DNA of 64,000 nt from contig JAURWE010000034.1 of NCBI GenBank assembly GCA_030655075.1, positions 88,992 through 152,991 on the forward strand, written 5' to 3'. Positions within the stretch are counted from its first letter, which is position 1. The number at the start of each line of letters is the position of its first letter. Source of the stretch: Pararhizobium sp. (GTDB lineage Bacteria; Pseudomonadota; Alphaproteobacteria; Rhizobiales; Rhizobiaceae). The translations under genes and the position numbers were made by a program. Shown piece after piece: positions 43,145 to 55,271 of this stretch. The notes under the pieces are model-generated. The model saw nothing but the letters and a program-made list of their open reading frames with translations, had not been told where the DNA came from and did not search any database.

Positions 43145-43148
<4 letters not shown>
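42831..43148 (+). CDS. sdhE: FAD assembly factor SdhE
   Basis: The 105-residue protein contains the SdhE (DUF339) hallmark 'WHRGLREMDLVFGQFAD', with RGxxEMD in the first helices, and the later 'LLKWVLGEWPLP'. SdhE aids covalent flavinylation of succinate dehydrogenase. It lies directly before mfd, with a 4-base overlap (ATGA), an arrangement I recall from other alphaproteobacteria; the two functions are not obviously linked. Confidence 0.92.
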
Positions 43149-46651
<3,503 letters not shown>

Positions 46652-46675
46652 ACTGGTGACTTGGGTGGCCTGGAA

Positions 46676-47356
46676 TCAGGCCGTTGCTGTTGCGCTTGCG
46701 CCTTCTTCCGCCTTCATCTTGGCAAGATCGCGCAGAGCCTCGGTCAGGACGTCGACCGACTGGGCGCCCATGACGGCATATTTGTTGTCGAGGATGAAGC
46801 AGGGAACGCCTGTTATGCCCATCTCGCGGGCCATCGCGATCTCTTCGGCAACGCTGTCCTTGTCGGCATCGGTCGCCAGCAGCGTCGCGACGACGGCGCG
46901 GTCGAGGCCGGCCTTTTCGGCAATGTCCAGGAGCACCGACCGGTCGCCGACATTCCTGCCTTCGGAAAAATTGGCCTTGAACAGCAGGTCGGCAACGATG
47001 TTCTGCTGCGCACGCCCTTCGATCGCGGCCCAGCGCAGCAGCCGATGCGCGTCGAGCGTATTCGGGCTGATCTTCACCGCATCGAAATTGAAGCTGATCC
47101 CGGCTTCGCGGCCAAGGCCTGAGAGCATGGCATGGGCCCGGTCGACCGCGTCCTGTCCGCCGAGCTTTTCGGCGAGATAGGCCTTGTGATCGACGCCTTC
47201 GGGCGGCAGGTCCGGGTTTAGCTGATAAGGCCGCCAGTTGATCGCGACACTGACCTCGTCACTCAGATTGTCGACGGCCTGCTCGATGCGCGCCTTGCCG
47301 AGATAACACCAGGGACAGACCACGTCGGAGACGACGTCGATGCTCATGTGTTGCAT
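46676..47356 (-). CDS. DsbA family thiol oxidoreductase (FrnE-like)
   Basis: The 226-residue protein starts 'MSIDVVSDVVCPWCYLGKAR' after three further residues, with a thioredoxin-type CPWC motif and the cis-Pro region 'MGITGVPCFILDNKYAVMGA'. There is no signal peptide, so it acts in the cytoplasm. FrnE-type proteins are linked to polyketide or oxidative-stress chemistry in other bacteria, but the role here is open. The start may be 47356 or 47347; GAAAGG lies just upstream. It follows the YejA-like gene at 91 bases on the same strand and converges on mfd. Confidence 0.85.
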   Translation of the reverse strand: MQHMSIDVVSDVVCPWCYLGKARIEQAVDNLSDEVSVAINWRPYQLNPDLPPEGVDHKAYLAEKLGGQDAVDRAHAMLSGLGREAGISFNFDAVKISPNTLDAHRLLRWAAIEGRAQQNIVADLLFKANFSEGRNVGDRSVLLDIAEKAGLDRAVVATLLATDADKDSVAEEIAMAREMGITGVPCFILDNKYAVMGAQSVDVLTEALRDLAKMKAEEGASATATA

Positions 47357-47447
47357 GGGGGTGGTGCCTTTCCTGCGACATCGCTCAAAACTTCCAGATA
47401 GGCCGCGCGACCTGCTCTTTCAATATGCGCAACCCGGCATCCCGCCA

Positions 47448-49271
47448 TCACTGGGCGTTCTGGTCCCACCAGACCGGCAGCTGGTAGCCGTAGATCGGCA
47501 GCACATCTGGGTGGCCGATGTGCTTGCGCCGGGCGATCCACTGCTCGCCGATATGATAGAGCGGCACCAGATAGTGATTGGCGATCAGCAGCCGGTCGAG
47601 GGCGCGAACGGCGTTGGTGAACTCCGTCGTCTCGCGCGCCTGCTGGATGCGGCCGATCATCCGGTCTATGTCCGGGTTGGCGATGCCCGCCAGATTTTCG
47701 CTGCCGTCCTTGTCGCGGGCCTCCGAGCCCCAGCGGCTGACCTGCTCGACACCCGGCGACAGGGACGCCGTGTAGGCCTTGATGACGACGTCGAAATCAA
47801 ATGTCTGGTTGCGCTGCTGGTACTGGCTGTCGTCCACCGTGCGGATCGACACCTGAACGCCGAGCGGCGCCAGAAAGCGCTGATAGGCGAGTGCCACCTT
47901 TTCCTGGCTTTCGCTCTGGGTCAGGATTTCAAAGGTCAGCGGCCTGCCGGTCTTGTCGACCATCTGCCGGTCCTTGATCGTGTAACCGGCCTCCTTCATC
48001 AGGTCGACCGCCCGGCGCAGCACGGTGCGATCGCGTCCGGATCCATCCGTCACCGGCAGCCTGTAGGTTCCGTCCAGAATGTCCTTGGGCAGGGTCCCGG
48101 CGGCATCACCGAGCAGCGCCAGTTCTTCCGGACTGGCAGCCACGCCGACAGACGAGAGCACCGAGTTCTGCCAGAAACTCTGCGTGCGGGTGTAGCTGCC
48201 CGAAAACAGGTTCTTGTTCACCCATTCGAAATCGAAGGCAAGCGTCAGGCCTTCGCGCAGCTTCGGATCGGCAAACATCGGCCGCCGCGTGTTGAAGACG
48301 AAGCCGAGCATGCCGGCCGGAATTTTCGGCGTGAAACTTTCCCGTACGGCTTCGCCGGACTTGATGGCCGGGAAATCATAACCGCGCGACCATTTGGTCG
48401 GGCTCCCCTCGGAATAGATATCGACATCGCCTTTTTTGAAGGCCTCGAACAGCGAGTTTTCCTGCAGGAAATAGGACACCGAAATCTGGTCATAGTTGTC
48501 GAAGCCGATCTTGGCCGGAAGATCCCTGGCCCAATAGTTCGGGTCACGCTGATAGATGATCCGCTCGCCGGGTTTCACCGAAGCGATCTTGTAAGGGCCG
48601 GACCCCATCGGCGCCGTCAGCGTCGACTGGTCGAATTTTTCCGGATCGATGGCATGTTTCGGCAGGATCGGCGACAGCGCCAGCAGCATCGGCGTTTCGC
48701 GGTCGGCATCTGGCTTGAAGGTGAATCGAACGCTGCGCTCACCGACCTTTTCGATCGTCTCGACCTTGTTGAGCCTGCTGCTGAAGGGAATGCGCGCCTT
48801 GTCGCGGGTGAGCTCGAACGAGAAGATCACATCTTCGGGCGTCACCGGCATGCCGTCGGCCCAGCGCGCCTTTGGGTTGAGATTGAACTGCACGAAGGTC
48901 CGGTTGTCGTCGGTCTCCACCGTCTCGGCCAGCAAGCCATACATCGAGAATGGCTCGTCGCGCGAGCGCAGCATCAGCGATTCGTAGACCAGATTGCCGA
49001 ACTCCAGATCCCACATGCCGCGCGCCGTGGTCCGCATGCTTTTCAGAATGAAGGGATTGAGATTGTCGAAGGTGCCGATGACACCATAGGAGACGCGCCC
49101 GCCCTTTTTTACATCCGGATCGGCATAGGGAAAATGCGCATAATCTGCGGGCAGGGCGGGTTCTCCGTGCATGGCAATGCCGTGGACGGGGGCCGCAGTG
49201 GCGCCGAGCGGCGCCAGAAGCAGAAACAGCGGACAAAACAACGAAACGAGCAGGCGCAAACCGATCTCCAT
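47448..49271 (-). CDS. Extracellular solute-binding protein family 5 (YejA-like peptide-binding protein)
   Basis: From ATG 49271 the product has 607 residues. It begins with a signal peptide (MEIGLRLLVSLFCPLFLLL, cut near TAA) and includes 'GTFDNLNPFILKSM', 'WADGMPVTPEDVIFSFELT' and 'GSGPYKIASVKPGERIIYQR', typical of family 5 binding proteins of the YejA branch, which bind peptides for YejABEF-type ABC transporters. No permease or ATPase genes are adjacent, so it is an orphan binding protein here. The in-frame extension to 49370 is unlikely. Confidence 0.88.
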   Translation of the reverse strand: MEIGLRLLVSLFCPLFLLLAPLGATAAPVHGIAMHGEPALPADYAHFPYADPDVKKGGRVSYGVIGTFDNLNPFILKSMRTTARGMWDLEFGNLVYESLMLRSRDEPFSMYGLLAETVETDDNRTFVQFNLNPKARWADGMPVTPEDVIFSFELTRDKARIPFSSRLNKVETIEKVGERSVRFTFKPDADRETPMLLALSPILPKHAIDPEKFDQSTLTAPMGSGPYKIASVKPGERIIYQRDPNYWARDLPAKIGFDNYDQISVSYFLQENSLFEAFKKGDVDIYSEGSPTKWSRGYDFPAIKSGEAVRESFTPKIPAGMLGFVFNTRRPMFADPKLREGLTLAFDFEWVNKNLFSGSYTRTQSFWQNSVLSSVGVAASPEELALLGDAAGTLPKDILDGTYRLPVTDGSGRDRTVLRRAVDLMKEAGYTIKDRQMVDKTGRPLTFEILTQSESQEKVALAYQRFLAPLGVQVSIRTVDDSQYQQRNQTFDFDVVIKAYTASLSPGVEQVSRWGSEARDKDGSENLAGIANPDIDRMIGRIQQARETTEFTNAVRALDRLLIANHYLVPLYHIGEQWIARRKHIGHPDVLPIYGYQLPVWWDQNAQ

Positions 49272-49577
49272 GTCAGGCGTCCGAGTAACGCCGCGCTGCA
49301 AAGCGCATCGGCATACAAGGGGGCGCGGTGATTCACCCGAAAATAGCATGCGCCCATGTATATCCAACACAAGAAGCTTGTAAAATAAGGCGCCAAATGC
49401 AGGAAAACCGGCAGCGGCCTCTGGATATCAGACCGAACGCACTGTAACAGGTGATACCGGAATGCGGGCCATGCTATTGCCTCATTTCGCCCACAGGACA
49501 GCGTGCAACTGACCTAAGAAGATTTTAGCGGGTGGCTGTGGCCGTCCGGGCAACGGAATTCAGGAGACAGACTGACC
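49272..49577. promoter_or_regulatory. Divergent intergenic region of the YejA-like gene and ialB
   Basis: The region has no gene. On the minus strand TTTACA (49379-49384), a 16-base spacer and TATACA (49357-49362) form a plausible promoter for the YejA-like gene. Towards ialB I see no strong sigma-70 match, but an AGGAG ribosome site lies close to its start. Confidence 0.4.
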
Positions 49578-50213
49578 ATGATCCTCACGTCGACCACCAC
49601 AACACGGGCTGTTTTGTCTGCTTTCGCCCTTTCGCTCGCAAGCACGTTTGTTCCGGCAACAGCGTCCGCGCAGCAGGCAGCCGCCGGCGGCACACCGCCG
49701 CAGGGCTGGTTCAAGGTGTGCACCAAGCAGGAAGACAACGATGTCTGCATCGTTCAGAACCTGCTTGCCGCCAACAATGGCCAGCTTTTGACGGCTGTCG
49801 GCCTCATCACCGTCACCGGCAAGGTCAACCGCAAGATCCTGCAGGTTTCCGTTCCCTCGCAACGCCTGATCCCGATCGGTGTTCAGATGCAGATCGACGG
49901 CGGCAAGGCCACCAAGCTCGATTACGCCATCTGCATGCCCGACAAGTGCGTTGCCGAAGTCCCTTTGACCGATGGCGTCATCGCCAACCTCAAAAAGGGG
50001 ACCGAGGTTGTGTTCACCTCGGTCAACTTCCAGCGCGCGCCGAACCCGATCAAGATGTCGCTGCAGGGCTTCACCGGTGTGTTCGATGGCGAGCCGATCG
50101 AACAGTCGAAGCTTCAGGAACGTCAGCGCCTTCTGCAGGAAGAAATGCAGAAGAAGGCCGAAGACGCCCGCAAGAAGCTTGAAGACGCCCAGAAGGCAGC
50201 AACCCAGCAGTAA
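49578..50213 (+). CDS. Invasion-associated locus B (IalB) family protein
   Basis: The 211-residue protein has a signal peptide (cut near ASA) and an IalB domain: 'GWFKVCTKQEDNDVCIVQNL', 'VSVPSQRLIPIGVQMQIDGG' and 'LDYAICMPDKCVAEVPL', with paired cysteines. IalB was named for an invasion locus in Bartonella, yet the family is widespread in non-pathogenic rhizobia and its general role is unclear. The last 45 residues form a charged helix (LQERQRLLQEEMQKKAEDAR). A strong terminator follows directly. Confidence 0.88.
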   Translation: MILTSTTTTRAVLSAFALSLASTFVPATASAQQAAAGGTPPQGWFKVCTKQEDNDVCIVQNLLAANNGQLLTAVGLITVTGKVNRKILQVSVPSQRLIPIGVQMQIDGGKATKLDYAICMPDKCVAEVPLTDGVIANLKKGTEVVFTSVNFQRAPNPIKMSLQGFTGVFDGEPIEQSKLQERQRLLQEEMQKKAEDARKKLEDAQKAATQQ

Positions 50214-50232
50214 TCAGATCCCTTTGGACAAC

Positions 50233-50262
50233 AAAAAGCCCGGAGAAATCCGGGCTTTTTTC
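50233..50262. terminator. Terminator between ialB and hspQ
   Basis: AAAAAGCCCGGA and TCCGGGCTTTTTT form a 12-bp stem with a GAAA loop. A and T runs at both ends allow action on both convergent genes, and it is centred between their stops. Confidence 0.9.
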
Positions 50263-50282
50263 GTTCTACTGCAATGTCTAGA

Positions 50283-50612
50283 TCAGTGCGCGACCACCGT
50301 TTTCGGCTTGTACTGGCCCGTCGCCGCCGGCACGAACAGCGCGTTCACCTGCGGGTGGCGAACCGGGACGCCGCTGTCGTCGGACACAAGGTTCTGCTCC
50401 GAGACATAGGCAACGTACTCGGTCTCGTCGTTTTCGGCGAAGAGATGGTAAAACGGCTGGTCCTTGCTCGGACGGATCTCGTTGGGTATGGCGTTCCACC
50501 ATTCTTCCGTGTTGGAAAACTCAGGATCGACATCGAACACAACGCCGCGGAACGGAAACACCCGGTGACGGACAACCTGTCCAATCTGGAATTTTGCGTT
50601 TGCTTGCTTCAT
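50283..50612 (-). CDS. hspQ: Heat shock protein HspQ (YccV-type hemimethylated-DNA-binding domain)
   Basis: From ATG 50612 the product has 109 residues and matches the HspQ/YccV family throughout: 'KFQIGQVVRHRVFPFRGVVF', 'DPEFSNTEEWW', 'QPFYHLFAENDETEYVAYVS' and 'LVSDDSGVPVRHP'. HspQ in E. coli is a heat-shock protein that binds hemimethylated DNA and modulates Lon. The same frame stays open to 50879 but has no family similarity there and lies opposite the next gene's promoter, so I exclude it. No clear sigma-32 promoter was found. Confidence 0.92.
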   Translation of the reverse strand: MKQANAKFQIGQVVRHRVFPFRGVVFDVDPEFSNTEEWWNAIPNEIRPSKDQPFYHLFAENDETEYVAYVSEQNLVSDDSGVPVRHPQVNALFVPAATGQYKPKTVVAH

Positions 50613-50871
50613 GGCTGCGTGGTCCTTTCCATGAATATGTGGTGTTTCCTCCATAAATATCAATAGATTGTTTTGCGCCGTCGCATTCAGCACCCGACTG
50701 GATGCGCGCATTTCGGGTGCGGTGCACCCACCGTCCCAAAAGGTTGCAGCTTCAGCGCATCTTGGTGCTGCGGCGGCAAAACCAAAATCGGTCAACTTTT
50801 GCGCCATCCTTGCACCTGCGCCGGTTTCATCATATCTCACTGATAGATGTGACAAAACGGTGTGGAGCAAC

Positions 50872-51924
50872 ATGGCCAACCAATGGGGCAGGGACAGTCA
50901 GGTGCGATCGACAGGATCGAGCTCCGCAGGCCCCGTTCTTGCAGCGGTCGCCTGCCTCTTGCTCGGTGCTGGTGGTGCCTTCGGCTATCTGACATTGACC
51001 CGGCCGGACCTGAGGCCTGAGGTCGAAACACTGACATCGCAGCTGACCGGCGTCACCACCGAACGTGACAAGCTCGTCAAGGACATCGCCGCCTTTCGGG
51101 CCAATTCCGGTTCATGGGCCGAGGAACTCGAAAAGGAACTGGCACAGCTGAAGCTGGAAGAACTGCCAAAACTCAACCGCCTACTCGACAGCCGCGATAC
51201 GGCACTGGAAGAAATGAACGGAAAGCTGAAGGACGCCGAGACCAGCCGCACGGAGGCCGAGGCGGAGGCGACAAAGCTGCGCAGCGAAGTGGAAACCATC
51301 CGCTCCACCGAAATTCCGAAGATCACCGAAGAGGCAAAGCAGGCCGAATCTGCATCTGCTGCGCGCGAAGAAGCACTGAAGAAACAGTCAGCCGATACAC
51401 TGGCTGCTGCCGTCAAGGCAGCGGACGATGCTCGCGCCGGTCTCGAAGCCCAGTTGACGACAGCCACGACACGCGCTGCCGATCTTGAAAAACGTCTGGC
51501 CAGTGCGCTGCAGGGTGCCTCCGGCGCCGATATCGCCGCCGGTCTGCAGACGGAGCTCAAGGCAGCCACGGACAAGGCCGCGACCCTTGAAAAGCAGGTG
51601 GCGTCTCTAACGGTCGAGCTACAGGCTGCAAAGGCGGCAGCGATCTCTCAGGTGAGCCAGCCCAATGAGAAACCAGCGGAAAAACTCACCGAACAGCCCG
51701 TCAAGTCGAGGTCGCCCTCGAATGCTGTCCGCGCGTCGGCGGTTGTCGAGGATGCTCTGGACAGAACCGTCGGCCTGCAAGGTCTGGCGCAGGCCGATCG
51801 TCAGGTGCTGCACGACAAGCTGGTGGCTGGCGAATGCGTCGTCCCGGCGCTGGACGCCGTGTTCGACCGGGTGCCGCCGCTGGTCTTGAGAAACCTGATG
51901 CGGGATCTGCGCAGCGATTGTTGA
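50872..51924 (+). CDS. Membrane-anchored coiled-coil protein of unknown function
   Basis: From ATG 50872 (after GTGGAG) the product has 350 residues: a short N-terminus, one membrane helix (about residues 21-42, 'VLAAVACLLLGAGGAFGYLT'), a long region of heptad-like, Ala/Glu/Lys-rich sequence (about 50-270) and a small C-terminal domain ('GLQGLAQADRQVLHDKLVAG', ending in LRSDC). The topology suggests a periplasmic coiled coil. The C-terminal part has a few conserved-looking Cys and may be the functional unit. I do not recognise a family. It precedes the TAXI gene by 55 bases and may share its transcript. Confidence 0.65.
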   Translation: MANQWGRDSQVRSTGSSSAGPVLAAVACLLLGAGGAFGYLTLTRPDLRPEVETLTSQLTGVTTERDKLVKDIAAFRANSGSWAEELEKELAQLKLEELPKLNRLLDSRDTALEEMNGKLKDAETSRTEAEAEATKLRSEVETIRSTEIPKITEEAKQAESASAAREEALKKQSADTLAAAVKAADDARAGLEAQLTTATTRAADLEKRLASALQGASGADIAAGLQTELKAATDKAATLEKQVASLTVELQAAKAAAISQVSQPNEKPAEKLTEQPVKSRSPSNAVRASAVVEDALDRTVGLQGLAQADRQVLHDKLVAGECVVPALDAVFDRVPPLVLRNLMRDLRSDC

Positions 51925-51979
51925 AGTGGGCGAGGGCCGTGCAGGCCACGCCGGACGAAATGTGAACAGGAGGAACGTG

Positions 51980-53017
51980 ATGATGCTCAGGACAATGGCG
52001 GCGGTCTGCGCCGCAATGCTCGCGAGCCAGCCGGCTCTTGCGCAGGAGTTCGAAAAGAACATCATGACGGGCGGCTCGAAGGGCACCTATATCCAGATCG
52101 GCCGGGACGTTGCCAAGCTCGGCAGGGACTGCGGCCAGACGCTGAACGTCATCGAAAGCGCGGGGTCGCTCGAAAACTTCGTCGGCGTCCGCAATCGCAA
52201 GAACACCCAGTTCGGCATTGTCCAGAGCGATGTGCTCGAGTACCTCAAGACCTTCGAAGCCAATGATCCGGAGGTGCAGCAGGCGGTCAAGGGCGTGCGC
52301 ATCATGTTCCCCCTCTACAATGAGGAGGTGCACGTGCTGGCCAAGACCGGCATCAACAGCATGAAGGATCTCGCCGGCAAGAAGATCGCCGTCGGCGTCA
52401 AGGACAGCGGCACGTTCCTGACCTCGTCACTGATCCTTGATATCCTGCAGATTTCCGGCGGCGAGCGCCTGCCGCTCAACGCCGATGCCGCCCTGCCGAA
52501 GCTGCTGTCGGGTGAGATCGATGCGCTGTTCTATATCGCCGGCGCCCCGACAGCCCTGTTCCAGTCCAAGGACATCGACGGCAAGAAGGTGCATCTGCTG
52601 CCGATCACCGAAGCGCCGCTGCTGGCCACCTACACGCCATCGAAGATCGAAGCCGGAACCTATTCCTTCATGGACAAGCCGGTCGATCTGATTGCCGTCA
52701 AGGCTGTCATGATGACCTACGACTACGACGTCAAGAAAAACGCCTACCACCGCGACAGCTGCAAGGCGGTCTCTGACTTCTCCAGCCTGATCCTCAACAA
52801 TATGGACAAGCTGACCGAGACGGGCCACCCCAAATGGAAAGATGTCGATCTGACCGCACTTCCGCCCGGCTGGCAGGTCGGCGTCTGCGTCAAAGCCGGC
52901 ATGGCGGCGAGCTACAAGCCGTCTTGCAAAGCCAGCGTCGAGGTGACGCCTGCGGCCGACAACGACGGCAACGAGGAGTACCTCAACCTGTTGAAAGATC
53001 GCTTGAAGAAAAAGTAA
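51980..53017 (+). CDS. TAXI family TRAP transporter solute-binding protein
   Basis: ATG 51980 lies 6 bases after AGGAGG and opens a signal peptide cut near ALAQE. The mature protein contains 'IMTGGSKGTYIQIGRDVAKL', the TAXI family start, and 'DLAGKKIAVGVKDSGTFLTS'. TAXI proteins bind small acids such as glutamate or related molecules for TRAP transporters. No TRAP membrane subunits are adjacent, so it is an orphan here; the ligand is unknown. Unlike many TAXI proteins it has two pairs of Cys near the C-terminus (CKAVS, GVCVKAG, SCKAS). Confidence 0.8.
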   Translation: MMLRTMAAVCAAMLASQPALAQEFEKNIMTGGSKGTYIQIGRDVAKLGRDCGQTLNVIESAGSLENFVGVRNRKNTQFGIVQSDVLEYLKTFEANDPEVQQAVKGVRIMFPLYNEEVHVLAKTGINSMKDLAGKKIAVGVKDSGTFLTSSLILDILQISGGERLPLNADAALPKLLSGEIDALFYIAGAPTALFQSKDIDGKKVHLLPITEAPLLATYTPSKIEAGTYSFMDKPVDLIAVKAVMMTYDYDVKKNAYHRDSCKAVSDFSSLILNNMDKLTETGHPKWKDVDLTALPPGWQVGVCVKAGMAASYKPSCKASVEVTPAADNDGNEEYLNLLKDRLKKK

Positions 53018-53043
53018 TATAGATTTGAATTTATTTAAAAAAT

Positions 53044-53081
53044 AAAAAAGCCGGCGGAGAAAAAATCCGCCGGCCTTTTTG
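53044..53081. terminator. Bidirectional terminator between the TAXI gene and glnA
   Basis: GCCGGCGGA and TCCGCCGGC form a 9-bp stem with a 7-base loop, flanked by AAAAAA on the left and CTTTTT on the right. It lies between the two convergent genes. Confidence 0.88.
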
Positions 53082-53129
53082 TTTCTTGAAACGCCGGGCT
53101 CTTTGGAAGAGGCTCGGCCAGTCCGTCGA

Positions 53130-54539
53130 TCAGGACGAGTAATACATGTCGAATTCGACCGGGTGCGGCGTCATTTCGTAGCGCATGACTTCGACCATCT
53201 TCAGTTCGATGAAGGAGTCGATCTGGTCGTCGTCGAACACGCCGCCGGCGGTCAGGAACTTGCGGTCCCGGTCGAGGCTTTCCAGCGCTTCGCGCAGCGA
53301 GCCGCAGACGGTCGGAATCTTCTTCAGTTCCTTCGGCGGCAGATCGTACAGATCCTTGTCCATCGGCTTGCCGGGATGGATCTTGTTCTTGATGCCGTCC
53401 AGACCAGCCATCAGCATCGCCGCAAAGGCGAGATACGGATTGGCCAGCGGATCAGGGAAGCGGACTTCGACGCGCTTCGACTTTGGACCCGTGCCGAAAG
53501 GAATGCGGCAGGAGGCCGAACGGTTGCGGGCCGAATAGGCCAGCAGAACCGGTGCTTCATAGCCCGGAACCAGACGCTTGTAGGAATTAGTCGTCGGGTT
53601 GGTGAAGGCGTTGATCGCCTTGGCATGCTTGATGATGCCGCCGATGTAGTAGAGGCAGGATTCCGACAGGCCGGCATATTCGTCGCCGGCGAAGGTCGGC
53701 TTGCCGCTCTTCCAGATCGACTGGTGCACGTGCATGCCCGAACCATTGTCGCCGAAGATCGGCTTCGGCATGAAGGTTGCCGTCTTGCCATAGGCGTTGG
53801 CGACCTGATGCACGACGTATTTGTAAATCTGGATCTTGTCGGCGTTGCGAACCAGCGTGTCGAACTTGACACCCAACTCGTGCTGGGCAGCGGCCACTTC
53901 GTGGTGCTGCTTTTCGACCGTGACGCCCATTTCCGACAGAACCGTCAGCATTTCAGAACGCATGTCCTGGCAGCTGTCGATCGGCGGAACGGGGAAATAG
54001 CCGCCCTTGACGCGCGGACGGTGACCGAGGTTGCCGGTCTCGTAATCCGTGTCGTCGTTCGACGGCAGTTCGCTCGAATCGAGCTTGAAGCCTGTGTTGT
54101 AAGGGTCGGCCTTGTACTTCACGTCGTCAAAGACGAAGAATTCAGGCTCCGGACCCACGTAAACCGTATCGCCGATGCCCGATGCCTTCAGATAGGCTTC
54201 AGCCTTCTTGGCGGTGCCGCGCGGATCGCGGTTATAGGCTTCTCCGGTGACCGGATCGAGAATGTCGCAGATGACGACCATGGTCGATTGGGCGAAGAAC
54301 GGGTCCATGTGAACCGTTTCCGTGTCCGGCATCAGCACCATGTCGGACTCGTTGATGGCCTTCCAGCCGACGATGGAGGAACCGTCGAACATGACACCAT
54401 CAGCAAACATGTCTTCATCGACGCAGCCGATGTCCATGGTCACATGGTGCAGCTTGCCCTTGGGGTCGGTAAAGCGCAGATCGACAAACTTGACGTCGTT
54501 GTCCTTGATCTGTTTCAGAATATCTTTTGCAGTCGTCAT
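53130..54539 (-). CDS. glnA: Type I glutamine synthetase
   Basis: The 469-residue enzyme carries 'PTTNSYKRLVPGYEAPVLLA', 'FMPKPIFGDNGSGMHVHQS' and the adenylylation-site loop 'DKDLYDLPPKE', whose Tyr is modified by GlnE in GSI-beta enzymes. It makes glutamine from glutamate, ammonia and ATP. It is the second gene after glnB (54-base gap) on the minus strand, and both are expected to respond to nitrogen through the sigma-54 promoter before glnB. Confidence 0.98.
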   Translation of the reverse strand: MTTAKDILKQIKDNDVKFVDLRFTDPKGKLHHVTMDIGCVDEDMFADGVMFDGSSIVGWKAINESDMVLMPDTETVHMDPFFAQSTMVVICDILDPVTGEAYNRDPRGTAKKAEAYLKASGIGDTVYVGPEPEFFVFDDVKYKADPYNTGFKLDSSELPSNDDTDYETGNLGHRPRVKGGYFPVPPIDSCQDMRSEMLTVLSEMGVTVEKQHHEVAAAQHELGVKFDTLVRNADKIQIYKYVVHQVANAYGKTATFMPKPIFGDNGSGMHVHQSIWKSGKPTFAGDEYAGLSESCLYYIGGIIKHAKAINAFTNPTTNSYKRLVPGYEAPVLLAYSARNRSASCRIPFGTGPKSKRVEVRFPDPLANPYLAFAAMLMAGLDGIKNKIHPGKPMDKDLYDLPPKELKKIPTVCGSLREALESLDRDRKFLTAGGVFDDDQIDSFIELKMVEVMRYEMTPHPVEFDMYYSS

Positions 54540-54593
54540 TATGTGGATCCCTATGCTGAGATGACGATTTAAAGCCGCAGCCCGAACAGGCCG

Positions 54594-54932
54594 TTAGATG
54601 GCGTCGATACCGGTTTCACCGGTCCGGATACGAATGACCTCTTCGATATTGGAAACGAAAATCTTTCCATCACCGATACGTCCGGTCTGTGCGGCGTTGC
54701 GGATTGCCTCAATCACAGCCTCCGCATTCTCGTCTGCCAGCACGACTTCGACTTTCACCTTCGGCAAAAAATCGACCACGTATTCTGCCCCACGGTACAA
54801 TTCCGTGTGACCCTTCTGGCGCCCAAAGCCTTTCGCTTCCGTGACAGTTATACCCTGCAGTCCGACTTCTTGCAGGGCTTCCTTCACTTCGTCAAGCTTG
54901 AAAGGTTTTATGATCGCTTCGATCTTTTTCAT
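54594..54932 (-). CDS. glnB: Nitrogen regulatory protein P-II
   Basis: The 112-residue protein is full-length PII: 'MKKIEAIIKPFKLDEVKEAL', the T-loop 'GHTELYRGAEYVVDFLPKVK' with uridylylation Tyr51, and 'GDGKIFVSNIEEVIRIRTGE'. It senses 2-oxoglutarate and ATP/ADP and controls GlnE, NtrB and other targets. ATG 54932 follows a GGAGAG site; the upstream in-frame residues do not belong to PII. The linked glnB-glnA order is standard in rhizobia. Confidence 0.98.
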   Translation of the reverse strand: MKKIEAIIKPFKLDEVKEALQEVGLQGITVTEAKGFGRQKGHTELYRGAEYVVDFLPKVKVEVVLADENAEAVIEAIRNAAQTGRIGDGKIFVSNIEEVIRIRTGETGIDAI

Positions 54933-54991
54933 GAGAAAATATCTCTCCGCTTCTCCCGTTAAAGCGGGTCTTCGCCCGCTTGCCCTCACTA

Positions 54992-55007
54992 TGCATTTTG
55001 CATGCCA
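54992..55007 (-). promoter_or_regulatory. Sigma-54 promoter of glnB-glnA
   Basis: On the minus strand TGGCATGCAAAATGCA has GG and GC elements separated by exactly 10 bases, the diagnostic -24/-12 pattern. The inferred start site is near 54981, which leaves a leader of about 50 bases before glnB beginning with a hairpin (AAGCGGG with CCCGCTT, 54962-54981). Rhizobial glnBA operons are known to be NtrC-controlled, but I did not find a convincing NtrC site upstream. Confidence 0.75.
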
Positions 55008-55271
55008 GATCTTTCGAAAAAAGACAGGAATTCAACGCAATATTGTTCGGCTGACGCGATCATCAGGTATTCCCGGCAAAAAGCCAGAGTTTTTTGCCTA
55101 ATTTTTATAACTTTCAAGCCGATTTTGGGAGAACCGGAGAACCTTGCAGCCGGAGCTAGCGGATGCGCCGTATATTTGAGCAATATGGAATGGATACTGC
55201 CCATTAAAGCATCAAATGCACAAATTCTTTTCCTCTTGTTTTAACGGCGCAAGGCGGGGCATGCTGTTGGA

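Noticed and set aside
50613..50879. An in-frame N-terminal extension of HspQ of about 89 residues
   Set aside because: HspQ family similarity begins exactly at ATG 50612; the upstream residues look random and overlap the neighbouring gene's start region.
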